From the NCBI GenBank assembly GCA_030740135.1, contig JASLXW010000075.1, forward strand, positions 1 through 6,452: a stretch of DNA of 6,452 nt. The letters run 5' to 3'. Each line of letters opens with the position of its first letter. Position 1 is the stretch's first letter. The notes beneath the pieces were generated by a model. That model was not told the origin of the DNA. It was given only the letters and a program-made list of their open reading frames with translations, and did not search any database. Made by a program: the position numbers and the translations under genes. The DNA comes from Nitrospinota bacterium (lineage in GTDB: Bacteria; UBA8248; JACPRG01). This document shows, one piece after another, positions 1-5,289 of the stretch.

Positions 1-84
1 GAGGCCAACACCTTGATTTTACACGAGAAAAAGGCATTCGGTCCGACAAAACTTATGATCCATATGGGAAATGTGGGCTTCAAT

Positions 85-251
85 CTTTTTCCCGGCCCTT
101 TCAAGCGGGGGCTTGGCCTTCACCATCGCGGCCCGCACCGGATTGAGCTCCACGCACCGTGTCGCCGCCAAAAAGTCTCCCGCCCGCGATTGCCCCGCTG
201 AGTGAGGTGATGGGGTAAGCCCGGCGCCACAGCCCGTGCGATTTTTGGCAT
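85..251 (-). pseudogene. RAYT (Y1/IS200-like) transposase remnant, copy A
   Basis: A minus-strand ATG at 251-249 opens the reading MPKIARAVAPGLPHHLTQRG, followed by NRGRETF. This is the characteristic N-terminus of REP-associated tyrosine transposases. Near position 160-165 the meaning jumps to another frame reading RCVELNPVRAAMVKAKPP, which matches the RAYT motif YVELNPVRAGLV that normally lies about 100 residues further on. The central part of the family, including the HUH (MPNHxH-like) metal-binding motif and the catalytic tyrosine region, is absent. The first frame itself stops after 43 codons at about 120. It is a dead fragment. Family assignment rests on my recognition of two conserved motifs and is fairly secure; activity is excluded by the missing core. 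Confidence 0.75.
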
Positions 252-283
252 GCGGCGACACGATTGCGGCGCAAACCAAAAGG

Positions 284-305
284 CAAGAATATAAGTATGG
301 TGTCC
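284..305 (+). repeat. Right terminal repeat of mini-element copy A
   Basis: The stretch is the same terminal sequence as 1241-1262 with one inserted A, and is followed by TTGGAATT where copy B has CCGGAATC. It is also in inverted orientation to 955-976. The toxin-antitoxin pair is therefore bracketed by inverted terminal-repeat sequences at 284-305 and 955-976, as well as by directly repeated element bodies. Confidence 0.8.
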
Positions 306-357
306 TTGGAATTGACTAGAAGCGAAAGATTGAAACAGGCAACATATCAGGTGTAGG

Positions 358-591
358 ATGCGGTCTATGAATGGAGACCCAACTCGCCTGCTTGAGGAGG
401 CCCTTAAACTCCCACAGGACGCGCGAGCCGCACTCGCGGCGTCCCTGCTGGACAGCCTCGATCAAGAGGTCGATGAGGATGCAGAATCGGCGTGGCAGGC
501 CGAGATCGATCGGCGGCTGCGGGAGCTTGATTCGGGAAGGGTGAAGCCTGTTCCTTGGTCTGAGGCTCGTCGCAGAATCGCTGGGCAATGA
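358..591 (+). CDS. Type II antitoxin, addiction-module component (Unstab_antitox family)
   Basis: The 77-residue acidic and helical protein fits the small addiction-module family (PF09720/TIGR02574) in length and pattern. An N-terminal helix reads LLEEALKLPQDARAALAASL (11-30), followed by LLDSLD, an acidic stretch EVDEDAESAW (37-46), then EIDRRLRELDSG (49-60) and the C-terminal VPWSEARRRI (65-74), the family's VPW-E-R-I ending. Such proteins bind and neutralise a RelE/ParE-like partner in the cytoplasm, and many repress their own promoter; neither has been shown here. Its stop codon overlaps the toxin start (ATGA at 588-591), the usual coupled layout. I start at ATG 358, with AGGTG just upstream; ATG 367 is an equally plausible start and would remove three residues. 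The partner toxin is frameshifted, so this antitoxin may now be an orphan. Confidence 0.85.
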   Translation: MRSMNGDPTRLLEEALKLPQDARAALAASLLDSLDQEVDEDAESAWQAEIDRRLRELDSGRVKPVPWSEARRRIAGQ

Positions 592-888
592 TGGCCCAGC
601 GACCGTTCGAGTTTCACCCGGAAGCAATTACAGAAGCTCAGGTGGCTTTCGAGTGGTACCGGGAGCGGAGTGAAAAATCTGGCAGAAGCTTTCCTCGTGG
701 AACTGGACCACGCCATCGAACGTCTTAGAGAGGCTCCCGGGCGGTGGCCCTCATATTTACAGGGAACGCGCCGTTTCCTTCTTCGCAGATTCCCGTTCGC
801 TGTCATATATCGTGAGATGGGTGATACTGTGCAGATTGTCGCCGTCGCTCATGGACGCAGAAGGCCCGGTTATTGGAAAAGTCGCTGA
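588..888 (+). pseudogene. RelE/ParE-family toxin, frameshifted
   Basis: From the ATG at 588, which overlaps the antitoxin stop, the frame reads MMAQRPFEFHPEAITEAQVA, then FEWYRERSE, typical of the ParE/RelE toxin N-terminus. It then goes out of frame at the five-A run at 673-677. The following frame, up to the stop at 886-888, reads NLAEAFLVELDHAIERL, RWPSYLQGTRRFLLRRFPF, AVIYREMGDTVQIVAVAH and GRRRPGYWKSR, the rest of the fold. Removing one A restores a continuous 99-residue protein with no gap relative to the family (RERS-ENL-AEAF). Relatives of this superfamily block translation as ribosome-dependent mRNases or poison gyrase; which applies here cannot be told. A GTG at 670 opens the downstream frame, but that product would lack the first helix. 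The frameshift may be true inactivation or a homopolymer sequencing error. Confidence 0.8.
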
Positions 889-917
889 GTTTTGAGGCAA
901 AGGGGCGTTCAATCTAA

Positions 918-958
918 CCCGCGGCTGAAGCGGGGAATCGTAGGGAGAATCGTAGGGA
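918..958 (+). repeat. Small hairpin and 12-bp tandem duplication next to element copy B
   Basis: Thirty bases after the toxin stop, CCCGC (918-922) can pair with GCGGG (930-934) across a 7-nt loop. No T-run follows, so it is at best a weak terminator. Directly after it the 12-mer GAATCGTAGGGA occurs twice in tandem (935-946 and 947-958). The second copy runs into the left terminal repeat of element B. The duplication is visible directly; its origin (insertion scar or slippage) is unknown. Confidence 0.5.
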
Positions 959-976
959 CACCATACTTAATTCTTG
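955..976 (+). repeat. Left terminal inverted repeat of element B
   Basis: These 22 bases are the exact reverse complement of 1241-1262. The stop codon of the residual transposase frame (TAA on the minus strand, 969-967) lies inside it, so the repeat formed the very end of the ancestral transposase gene unit. Confidence 0.9.
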
Positions 977-1208
977 CTTATATGCCCCCTTTTTCGTTCC
1001 GGCTTTTGGCGTTTCGGGATGCGACCCAATGCCTCTTCTAGCTTTTTCCCGGCCCTTTCAAGCGGGGGCTTGACCTTCACCATCGCCGCCCGCACCGGCA
1101 TTGAGCTCCACGCACCGTGTCGCCGCCAAAAGGTCTCCCGCCCGCGATTGCCCCGCTGAGTGAGGTGATGGGGTAAGCCCGGCGCCACGCCCGTGCGATT
1201 CTTGGCAT
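967..1208 (-). pseudogene. RAYT (Y1/IS200-like) transposase remnant, copy B
   Basis: The minus-strand ATG at 1208-1206 starts MPRIARA. One base missing relative to copy A (A in CCACAGCCC versus CCACGCCC on the plus strand) then shifts the frame, and PGLPHHLTQRGNRGRETFW continues in another. The same central deletion as in copy A brings this N-terminus against PVRAAMVKVKPPLERAGKK. A second single-base change (extra C near 1099) turns the ELNPVRA motif into SSMPVRA. The C-terminal part, EEALGRIPKRQKPERKRG, resembles the basic tail of RAYT proteins and stops inside the left terminal repeat. The HUH core is absent. At least two frameshifts plus the deletion make it non-functional. Confidence 0.75.
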
Positions 1209-1240
1209 GCACCGACACGATGGCGGCGCATGCCAAGGGT

Positions 1241-1262
1241 CAAGAATTAAGTATGGTGTCCC
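1241..1262 (+). repeat. Right terminal inverted repeat of element B
   Basis: This is the exact 22-bp reverse complement of 955-976, and a near copy of 284-305. The bases after it (CGGAATC) may extend the element end imperfectly. The truncated oxidoreductase fragment starts immediately outside. Confidence 0.9.
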
Positions 1263-1391
1263 CGGAATCACCTCGCCGACCCTCTGGCGGCGCTTGAGAA
1301 CCGGCGTCCGCCGGCCCGATTTGGTCAGGTGGCCCGCGCGGATCAGCGCGTTGTGGCCGCCTCCGATAATGATGGAATCGAAAGCCGCCAC
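1263..1391 (-). pseudogene. Phytoene-dehydrogenase-like FAD/NAD(P) oxidoreductase, N-terminal fragment
   Basis: Read on the minus strand from GTG 1391, about 42 residues give AAFDSIIIGGGHNALIRAGH followed by LTKSGRRTPVLKRRQRVG. This is the dinucleotide-binding start of the phytoene desaturase/NAD(P)/FAD-dependent oxidoreductase family (typical form: IIIGAGHNGLVAAxYLAKAG-VLERRxxVGG). The family is usually about 500 residues, so over 90% of the gene is missing. The homology ends where element B begins, and the frame then runs into the terminal repeat. Signs of decay: the third glycine of GxGxxG is Ala (GGGHNA), and the ribose-binding acidic residue after strand 2 is Lys (VLKRR instead of VLERR). 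A G-rich stretch (C9 on the plus strand, 1399-1407) sits just upstream and could have been its Shine-Dalgarno region. It would have been divergent from the liv operon. Confidence 0.7.
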
Positions 1392-1640
1392 GGTTCATCC
1401 CCCCCCCGTCCGATCGGCGCCGCCGCCGGCCGCGCGGGGATTCCCCTTCCTGTTCGGCATGGCCATCAGGGCCACAATAGGGCCGGATGCTGTCAAGCCG
1501 AAACCTCCTCTTCCCGTTCCGGAATCCTCCTCGGCCGCCCGGGGAGAAAATCCCGCCGTTTCCGTCCGGCGCGAGAACGGTGACGTCCCCGGAGGGCCTC
1601 CCCCTTTCCACTCGGCGGGTCGGAAGCTTCGGGCCACTCA
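1392..1640. other. GC-rich intergenic region between dead oxidoreductase and liv operon
   Basis: I see no convincing gene on either strand. The open frames here are Arg/Pro/Gly-rich in several frames at once, as expected from GC-rich non-coding DNA, and match no family I know. A C9 tract lies at 1399-1407. The region probably represents the original divergent promoter spacer. Confidence 0.5.
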
Positions 1641-1670
1641 TTGACAGGGTTTTCATTTTTCCGGTAGACT
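1641..1670 (+). promoter_or_regulatory. Sigma70-type promoter of the liv operon
   Basis: A perfect -35 hexamer TTGACA (1641-1646) is followed after 18 bp by TAGACT (1665-1670, four of six matches to TATAAT). The spacer is T-rich, in contrast to its GC-rich surroundings. Transcription would begin near A1677, giving a leader of about 164 nt before livH. It is the only good promoter seen upstream of the operon. No operator for Lrp or another regulator could be identified by eye. Confidence 0.7.
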
Positions 1671-1740
1671 CCCTTTAAGCCGTTGACTTCCGAACTGTTA
1701 CAGGCCCATGGTTGGATCTACCGGCCCTCGACGAACGGCG

Positions 1741-1764
1741 CCCGCCGGATCCGGATTCGGCGGG
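1741..1764 (+). promoter_or_regulatory. Strong stem-loop in the liv leader
   Basis: The arms CCCGCCGGAT (1741-1750) and ATTCGGCGGG (1755-1764) pair over 10 bp with a single G-U wobble and a CCGG tetraloop. The hairpin lies about 65 nt after the predicted transcription start and 76 nt before the livH start codon. No U-run follows, so it is not a classical terminator. It may affect mRNA stability or leader folding, or have no role; function is inferred only from position and stability. Confidence 0.5.
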
Positions 1765-1830
1765 AGGACTTGCGTCGGGCGAAGTGGGCGGAGAGGAGGG
1801 CCGAAAGGCTCTCCGTGGAACAGATGCCGC

Positions 1831-1838
1831 GGGAGAGG
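1831..1838 (+). promoter_or_regulatory. Shine-Dalgarno that fixes the livH start
   Basis: The purine stretch GGGAGAGG sits two bases before ATG 1841, with its GGAG core (1832-1835) at 5-nt spacing. It supports ATG 1841 over a longer reading from TTG 1712, whose extra 43 residues are Pro/Asp/Gly-rich and unlike any LivH N-terminus. Confidence 0.7.
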
Positions 1839-1840
1839 GC

Positions 1841-2713
1841 ATGTTCTTTCAACAGTTGATTAACGGTCTGATGTTGGGGGCCTCTTATTCTCTGGTCGCC
1901 ATCGGATACACGCTGATATTCGGAGTCCTCGGCCTCCTTCACTTCGCCCACGGCGAGGTCTTCATGATGGGGGCTTTCATCGGTCTGCAAATCGCGCTTC
2001 TCCCCGGAACCAACATTTATGTCGCCCTCCTCGGGGCGATGATCGCCACCGCCATCCTGGGCCTGATCGTAGACCTCGTCGCCGTCCGGCCCGTCAGCAA
2101 GGATTACCCCCTGGCGCCGCTCATCAGCACCATCGGCGTCACCATCGTCCTGCAAAACCTGGCCATCTACATCTTCGGGGGCGAGCAGGTGGGTTTTCCG
2201 GAGAAGATCAAGCCGGTGCTCTACCGCCTGGGACCCGTCACCATCAGCTCCGTTCAGCTCTTCATCCTCGTGGTCGCGCTGGTCCTGATGGTCGTTCTCT
2301 GGCTCTTCATCAACCGCACCAAGCTGGGCCGGGCCATGCGGGCGACGGCCGAAAGCCACGAGACGGCGGCGCTCCTGGGGGTCAACGTCAACGGGGTCGT
2401 CCTGTTTACGTTCGTCCTCGCGTCGGCGCTGGCGGGCGTGGCCGGCGTCCTCGACGGCGTGAAGAACAGCGCCATCTCGCCGTTCATGGGCCTGGAGGTG
2501 TCGGTGAAGGGCCTGGTGGTGATGCTCCTCGGGGGGCTCGGCAATGTGCCGGGCGCCATGGTCGGGGGTCTCATCCTCGGGATGGTGGAGATCCTCACCG
2601 CGGCCTACCTGGGGACTTCCGTCCGGGACCTGTTCACCTTCGTGATCCTCATCCTCATCCTCCTCTATCGTCCGACCGGGCTGTTCGGCACGCGCACGGT
2701 GGAGACGAGTTAA
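1841..2713 (+). CDS. livH: Branched-chain amino-acid ABC transporter permease LivH
   Basis: This 290-residue inner-membrane permease belongs to the LivH/BPD_transp_2 family of the HAAT transporters and would form half of the channel with LivM. The N-terminus INGLMLGASYSLVAIGYTLI (7-26) is a first transmembrane segment. It is followed by FGVLGLLHFAHGEVFMMGAF (27-46), the family's FG-LNxAHGexxMxGA signature, in which the usual Asn is His34. Further hydrophobic segments lie near 58-83, 92-113, 137-157, 185-205, 222-256 and 262-276. The cytoplasmic coupling loop LGRAMRATAESHETAALLGV (162-181) and the GGLGNVPGAMVGGLILGMVE block (231-250) are both conserved. Length is normal (E. coli LivH is about 308). 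It is the first gene of the operon, 8 nt before livM. The substrate is probably Leu/Ile/Val, but relatives also move amides, urea and other amino acids. Confidence 0.93.
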   Translation: MFFQQLINGLMLGASYSLVAIGYTLIFGVLGLLHFAHGEVFMMGAFIGLQIALLPGTNIYVALLGAMIATAILGLIVDLVAVRPVSKDYPLAPLISTIGVTIVLQNLAIYIFGGEQVGFPEKIKPVLYRLGPVTISSVQLFILVVALVLMVVLWLFINRTKLGRAMRATAESHETAALLGVNVNGVVLFTFVLASALAGVAGVLDGVKNSAISPFMGLEVSVKGLVVMLLGGLGNVPGAMVGGLILGMVEILTAAYLGTSVRDLFTFVILILILLYRPTGLFGTRTVETS

Positions 2714-2721
2714 GGACGGAC

Positions 2722-3663
2722 ATGGTCGACGAATACACCGAGAGCCTTCTGGTCTTCACGGGCATCAATATCATCTCGGCCTTCAGCTTCTACCTCCCCT
2801 ACAAGACCGGCCAGATCTCCCTGGGTCAGGCGGGCTTCATGGCGGTGGGGGCATACGCGTCGGGAATCATGACGGTCAAGTTCGGGCTGCCCTTTCTCCC
2901 CGGTCTTCTGGTGGGAGGGCTGGTGGCGGGGATCATCGGTGTGGGCATCGGCTTCCCGGCGCTGCGGATCAAGGGGATCTACCTTCTGCTCCTCACGCTG
3001 GGTTTCGGCGAGATCGCCCAGGTGATCATCCTCACCTGGGACTACACCGGCGGGGCGCAGGGATTCCAGAATATCCCGTTCCTCAAAGGGGCATTGTTCT
3101 ACATTTACGCGGTGGTCTTGAGCCTCTTGGTGTTTTTCGCGCGCCTCGAGCGCTCCAGCCTGGGGCGGGCCATGGTCTCCATCCACGAGGACGAAACGGC
3201 GGCCGAGGTGATGGGGATCGACGTCGTCCGCACCAAGCTCCTGGCCTTCGGCCTGGGCGCCGGCATCGCGGGTCTGGCGGGGAGTCTCCTCGCCCACTAC
3301 TTCACCTACGTGGACTCGACGACCTTCAACGTCCTCGTGGCCGTGGAGGTCCTGATGTTCGTGGTCGTGGGCGGCGGAGGCACGTACTGGGGCCCGGTCC
3401 TGGGCGCCGGGTTCTTGTCCCTTCTGCCCGAATTCCTCAGGTCCCTGCGGGACTGGCTGGAGTTGGTCCCGACCTCCTGGACCGCCCCGTTCCCCTTGAA
3501 TCGCGTGTACGGCTTTCTCTATGATTTTCTGGACTTCGAGAACGAAAAACGCCTCATCGTCTATGGCCTGATCATCATTGTGATGATGATCTTCCGCCCA
3601 CAAGGTCTCCTGACGCGGGAGTCCGTCCGCCGGTTCCTGGAGCGGAGGTTCGCCGATGCCTGA
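2722..3663 (+). CDS. livM: Branched-chain amino-acid ABC transporter permease LivM
   Basis: This 313-residue permease is the partner of LivH in the inner membrane. The signature GQISLGQAGFMAVGAYASGI (30-49) is nearly exact for LivM. It is followed by hydrophobic segments near 58-78, GIYLLLLTLGFGEIAQVII (85-103), 125-140, 173-193, 204-218 and 279-291. The coupling loop LGRAMVSIHEDETAAEVMGI (147-166) and the GGGGTYWGPVLGAGFL block (217-232) are conserved. A hydrophilic stretch at about 236-275 before the last helix is longer than in LivH. The protein ends after the typical FRPQGLL (291-297). It lacks the long N-terminal extension of E. coli LivM (about 425 residues), as in most other bacteria. 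ATG 2722 has AAGGA upstream. The last 8 nt overlap the livG start, suggesting translational coupling. Confidence 0.93.
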   Translation: MVDEYTESLLVFTGINIISAFSFYLPYKTGQISLGQAGFMAVGAYASGIMTVKFGLPFLPGLLVGGLVAGIIGVGIGFPALRIKGIYLLLLTLGFGEIAQVIILTWDYTGGAQGFQNIPFLKGALFYIYAVVLSLLVFFARLERSSLGRAMVSIHEDETAAEVMGIDVVRTKLLAFGLGAGIAGLAGSLLAHYFTYVDSTTFNVLVAVEVLMFVVVGGGGTYWGPVLGAGFLSLLPEFLRSLRDWLELVPTSWTAPFPLNRVYGFLYDFLDFENEKRLIVYGLIIIVMMIFRPQGLLTRESVRRFLERRFADA

Positions 3664-4456
3664 GACCGCCGCCGGCATCCCCCTTCAGGTCCGGAGACTG
3701 ACCAAGCGTTTCGGCGGCTTTTACGCCCTGCGGGAAGTCGATTTCGAGGTCCGTGAAGGCGACATCCACGCGGTGATCGGACCCAACGGCGCCGGCAAGA
3801 CGACCCTGTTCAACCTCGTCAGCGGCATGCTCTCGCCCGACGCGGGGGAGATCGCCTTCGAGGGCGAGGCCCTCGAAGGTCTGCGTCCGCACGGGCGGAC
3901 GATTCGCGGAATCGCCCGCACTTTCCAGAATATTCGGCTGTTCGGCCACATGACGGTCCTGGAGAACGTCATGCTGGGCCAGCACTGCCGGTTCTGCGCC
4001 TCTTTGTTGCCGACCTTCCGAAAGACGGTCTTCCACCGTCCGTTCAGCGAAGTTCCGGAAGAGCGCGAGATGCGGCGGGAGGCCTTGGAGTTGTTGGAGT
4101 ATTTCGGCTTGGGCGACAAGCGCCACTTCAAGGCCACGGGCCTCTCCTACGGAGAGCGTCGTCTGGTGGAGATCGCACGCGCCCTGGCCACCCGGCCCCG
4201 CCTGCTTCTCCTGGACGAGCCGGCGGCGGGAATGAATCCCCGGGAGACCGAGGCATTGGATCGGCTGATCACCCGGGTCCGGGAGCGGGGGGTCACCATC
4301 GTTTTGGTGGAACACGACATGAACCTGGTCATGGGAGTCTCCGATCGGGTGACCGTCTTGAACTTCGGCGAGAAGATCGCCGAGGGCCTGCCCGCCGAGA
4401 TCCAGGACAATCCGGCCGTCATCGAAGCGTACCTGGGCGAGGAGGAGACCCTCTGA
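3656..4456 (+). CDS. livG: Branched-chain amino-acid ABC transporter ATP-binding protein LivG
   Basis: This 266-residue cytoplasmic ATPase energises uptake through LivHM. It shows Walker A GPNGAGKTT (42-50), the Q-loop in IARTFQNIRLFGHMTVLENV (86-105, Q91), the ABC signature LSYGERR (163-169; the family usually has LSYGQQR, so Glu-Arg is slightly unusual), Walker B LLLLDEP (183-189) with catalytic E188, the D-loop region AAGMNP, and the H-loop VEHDM (H220). The C-terminal VIEAYLGEE (255-263) is the LivG/BCA_ABC_TP-type tail, and the insertion between Q-loop and signature (about 106-160) has LivG length. Start ATG 3656 lies inside the livM end, with CGGAGG 7 nt upstream. All catalytic residues are present. 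Confidence 0.94.
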   Translation: MPETAAGIPLQVRRLTKRFGGFYALREVDFEVREGDIHAVIGPNGAGKTTLFNLVSGMLSPDAGEIAFEGEALEGLRPHGRTIRGIARTFQNIRLFGHMTVLENVMLGQHCRFCASLLPTFRKTVFHRPFSEVPEEREMRREALELLEYFGLGDKRHFKATGLSYGERRLVEIARALATRPRLLLLDEPAAGMNPRETEALDRLITRVRERGVTIVLVEHDMNLVMGVSDRVTVLNFGEKIAEGLPAEIQDNPAVIEAYLGEEETL

Positions 4457-4458
4457 AT

Positions 4459-5211
4459 ATGCTCGTCATCCGGGACTTGCACGCCGGGTATGGGGAGATC
4501 GAAGTCCTTCACGGGGTGAGCCTTTCGGTGCACGAAAAGGAGATCGTCACCCTCATCGGCGCCAACGGAGCCGGCAAAACGACACTGCTGAAAACCATCT
4601 CCGGCCTCATTTATCCGACCCGGGGCTCCATCGAGTTCGAGGGCGCCCGCCTTACGCAGCGGCCCCCTCACCGGACGGTGAAGATGGGAATCAGCCAGGT
4701 GGCGGAAGGGCGGGCCGTTTTGAAGCGGATGACCGTGCTGGAGAACCTGAAGATGGGCGCCCACACAAGGTTCGACAAGGGCGTCCGGCGGGACCTGGAG
4801 GAAGTCCTCCGCAAGTTCCCCGCCCTGGATGAGCGGAAGGGGCAGATCGCCGGCACGCTGAGCGGAGGCGAACAGCAGATGTTGGCCATCGGCCGGGCCC
4901 TGATGGCCAGACCCCGCCTGCTTCTTCTGGACGAGCCCTCTTTGGGGCTGGCGCCCATGATCGTGACGCAGATCTTCCGGACCCTGCGGGACCTGAAAGG
5001 GGAAGGGAAGACCATCTTCCTCGTCGAGCAGAACGCCCGGCGGGCGCTTCAGCTCGCCGACCGGGGATACGTCCTCGAACGGGGAGCCATCGCCCTGGAG
5101 GGCGCCGCCGAGAGCCTGTTGAACGATCCGGAGGTCCAGCGCACCTATTTGGGCAGGCGCGCCGCCCCGGAGAAGGTCGGTCACGCGGAAGGGGAATCTC
5201 GCGGCCCGTAG
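4459..5211 (+). CDS. livF: Branched-chain amino-acid ABC transporter ATP-binding protein LivF
   Basis: This 250-residue cytoplasmic ATPase is the second nucleotide-binding subunit and would pair with LivG. The sequence shows LHAGYGEIEVLHGVSL at 7-22, Walker A GANGAGKTT (34-42), and GISQVAEGRAVLKRMTVLEN (77-96), whose VAEGR replaces the usual LivF VPEGR. The signature LSGGEQQ (134-140), Walker B LLLLDEP (154-160, E159) and SLGLAP follow. The H-loop position holds Gln in LVEQN (Q191), which is normal for LivF and separates it from LivG. The core ends at RTYLGRR (228-234), followed by a polar tail of about 16 residues of no known role. The start ATG 4459 is 2 nt after the livG stop, with GGAGGAG (4441-4447) rather far upstream, so translation is probably coupled. 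Confidence 0.94.
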   Translation: MLVIRDLHAGYGEIEVLHGVSLSVHEKEIVTLIGANGAGKTTLLKTISGLIYPTRGSIEFEGARLTQRPPHRTVKMGISQVAEGRAVLKRMTVLENLKMGAHTRFDKGVRRDLEEVLRKFPALDERKGQIAGTLSGGEQQMLAIGRALMARPRLLLLDEPSLGLAPMIVTQIFRTLRDLKGEGKTIFLVEQNARRALQLADRGYVLERGAIALEGAAESLLNDPEVQRTYLGRRAAPEKVGHAEGESRGP

Positions 5212-5219
5212 CCGTGAAT

Positions 5220-5249
5220 CCCGCCGGGATCCCCCCCTCCCGGCGCGGG
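5220..5249 (+). promoter_or_regulatory. Intercistronic GC-rich stem-loop between livF and the binding-protein gene
   Basis: GCCGGGA (5223-5229) and TCCCGGC (5238-5244) form a perfect 7-bp stem around an eight-base C-rich loop. Outer CCC (5220-5222) and GGG (5247-5249) can extend it across a 2-nt bulge. A smaller GTGT/ACAC hairpin (5249-5259) follows. No T-run is present, so it is not a standard Rho-independent terminator. It could shield the downstream message or cause partial termination, adjusting binding-protein levels relative to the membrane subunits. That role is an inference. Confidence 0.5.
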
Positions 5250-5289
5250 TGTCCTACACGGGGGTGCGCATAGATGGAGGAGCCAAGCG

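Larger units (their letters stand above)
85..305 (-). mobile_element. RAYT-derived mini-element, copy A (left end missing)
   Basis: This block aligns to copy B (1042-1261) at roughly 93% identity by manual count, in the same orientation. Its right border at 284-305 matches the copy B terminal repeat except for one extra A, and reads outward as AAGTATGGTGTCC. To the left, the similarity to copy B stops abruptly at about position 85, and no matching inverted repeat occurs in 1-84. The left end was therefore lost or replaced. The block contains only transposase debris, described separately, and cannot encode its own mobility. Positions 1-84 are relatively AT-rich and show no recognisable gene or repeat. 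Confidence 0.75.
955..1262 (-). mobile_element. RAYT-derived MITE-like element, copy B (complete, 308 bp)
   Basis: The element is bounded by perfect 22-bp inverted repeats at 955-976 and 1241-1262. The left one begins GGGACACCATACTTAATTC, and the right one is its exact reverse complement. Just outside the right end lies CCGGAATC, and outside the left end lies AATCGTA, which hints at a longer imperfect repeat. Inside are only the collapsed remains of a RAYT transposase on the minus strand. Length, repeats and internal deletion make it a non-autonomous mini-element that would need a full-length RAYT acting in trans. It interrupts a former oxidoreductase gene on its right side. Confidence 0.8.

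Noticed and set aside
312..347. Possible promoter for the TA genes starting with TTGACT at 312
   Set aside because: No acceptable -10 hexamer at 16-19 bp; ACATAT lies about 24 bp downstream, which is too far.
85..1262. CRISPR or REP array interpretation of the repeated blocks
   Set aside because: There are only two long copies containing transposase motifs, with no short regular repeats and unique spacers.
1474..1496. Minus-strand promoter for the oxidoreductase remnant (TTGACA at 1496-1491, TATTGT at 1479-1474)
   Set aside because: The spacing is only 11 bp, so the two hexamers cannot work together.
1207..1678. Open frames of 60-145 codons in both directions in the intergenic region
   Set aside because: They overlap each other in several frames, are Arg/Pro/Gly-rich and match nothing. 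One starts inside the element and crosses its border.
1712..1840. N-terminal extension of livH from TTG 1712
   Set aside because: The 43 extra residues are Pro/Asp/Gly-rich and unlike LivH N-termini, the leader hairpin lies inside, and ATG 1841 has its own good Shine-Dalgarno.
1708..1863. Possible 51-codon leader peptide starting at ATG 1708 and overlapping the livH start
   Set aside because: The product is Gly/Arg-rich with no Leu/Ile/Val run and has only a weak ribosome site. It looks like chance GC-rich reading and does not support attenuation.
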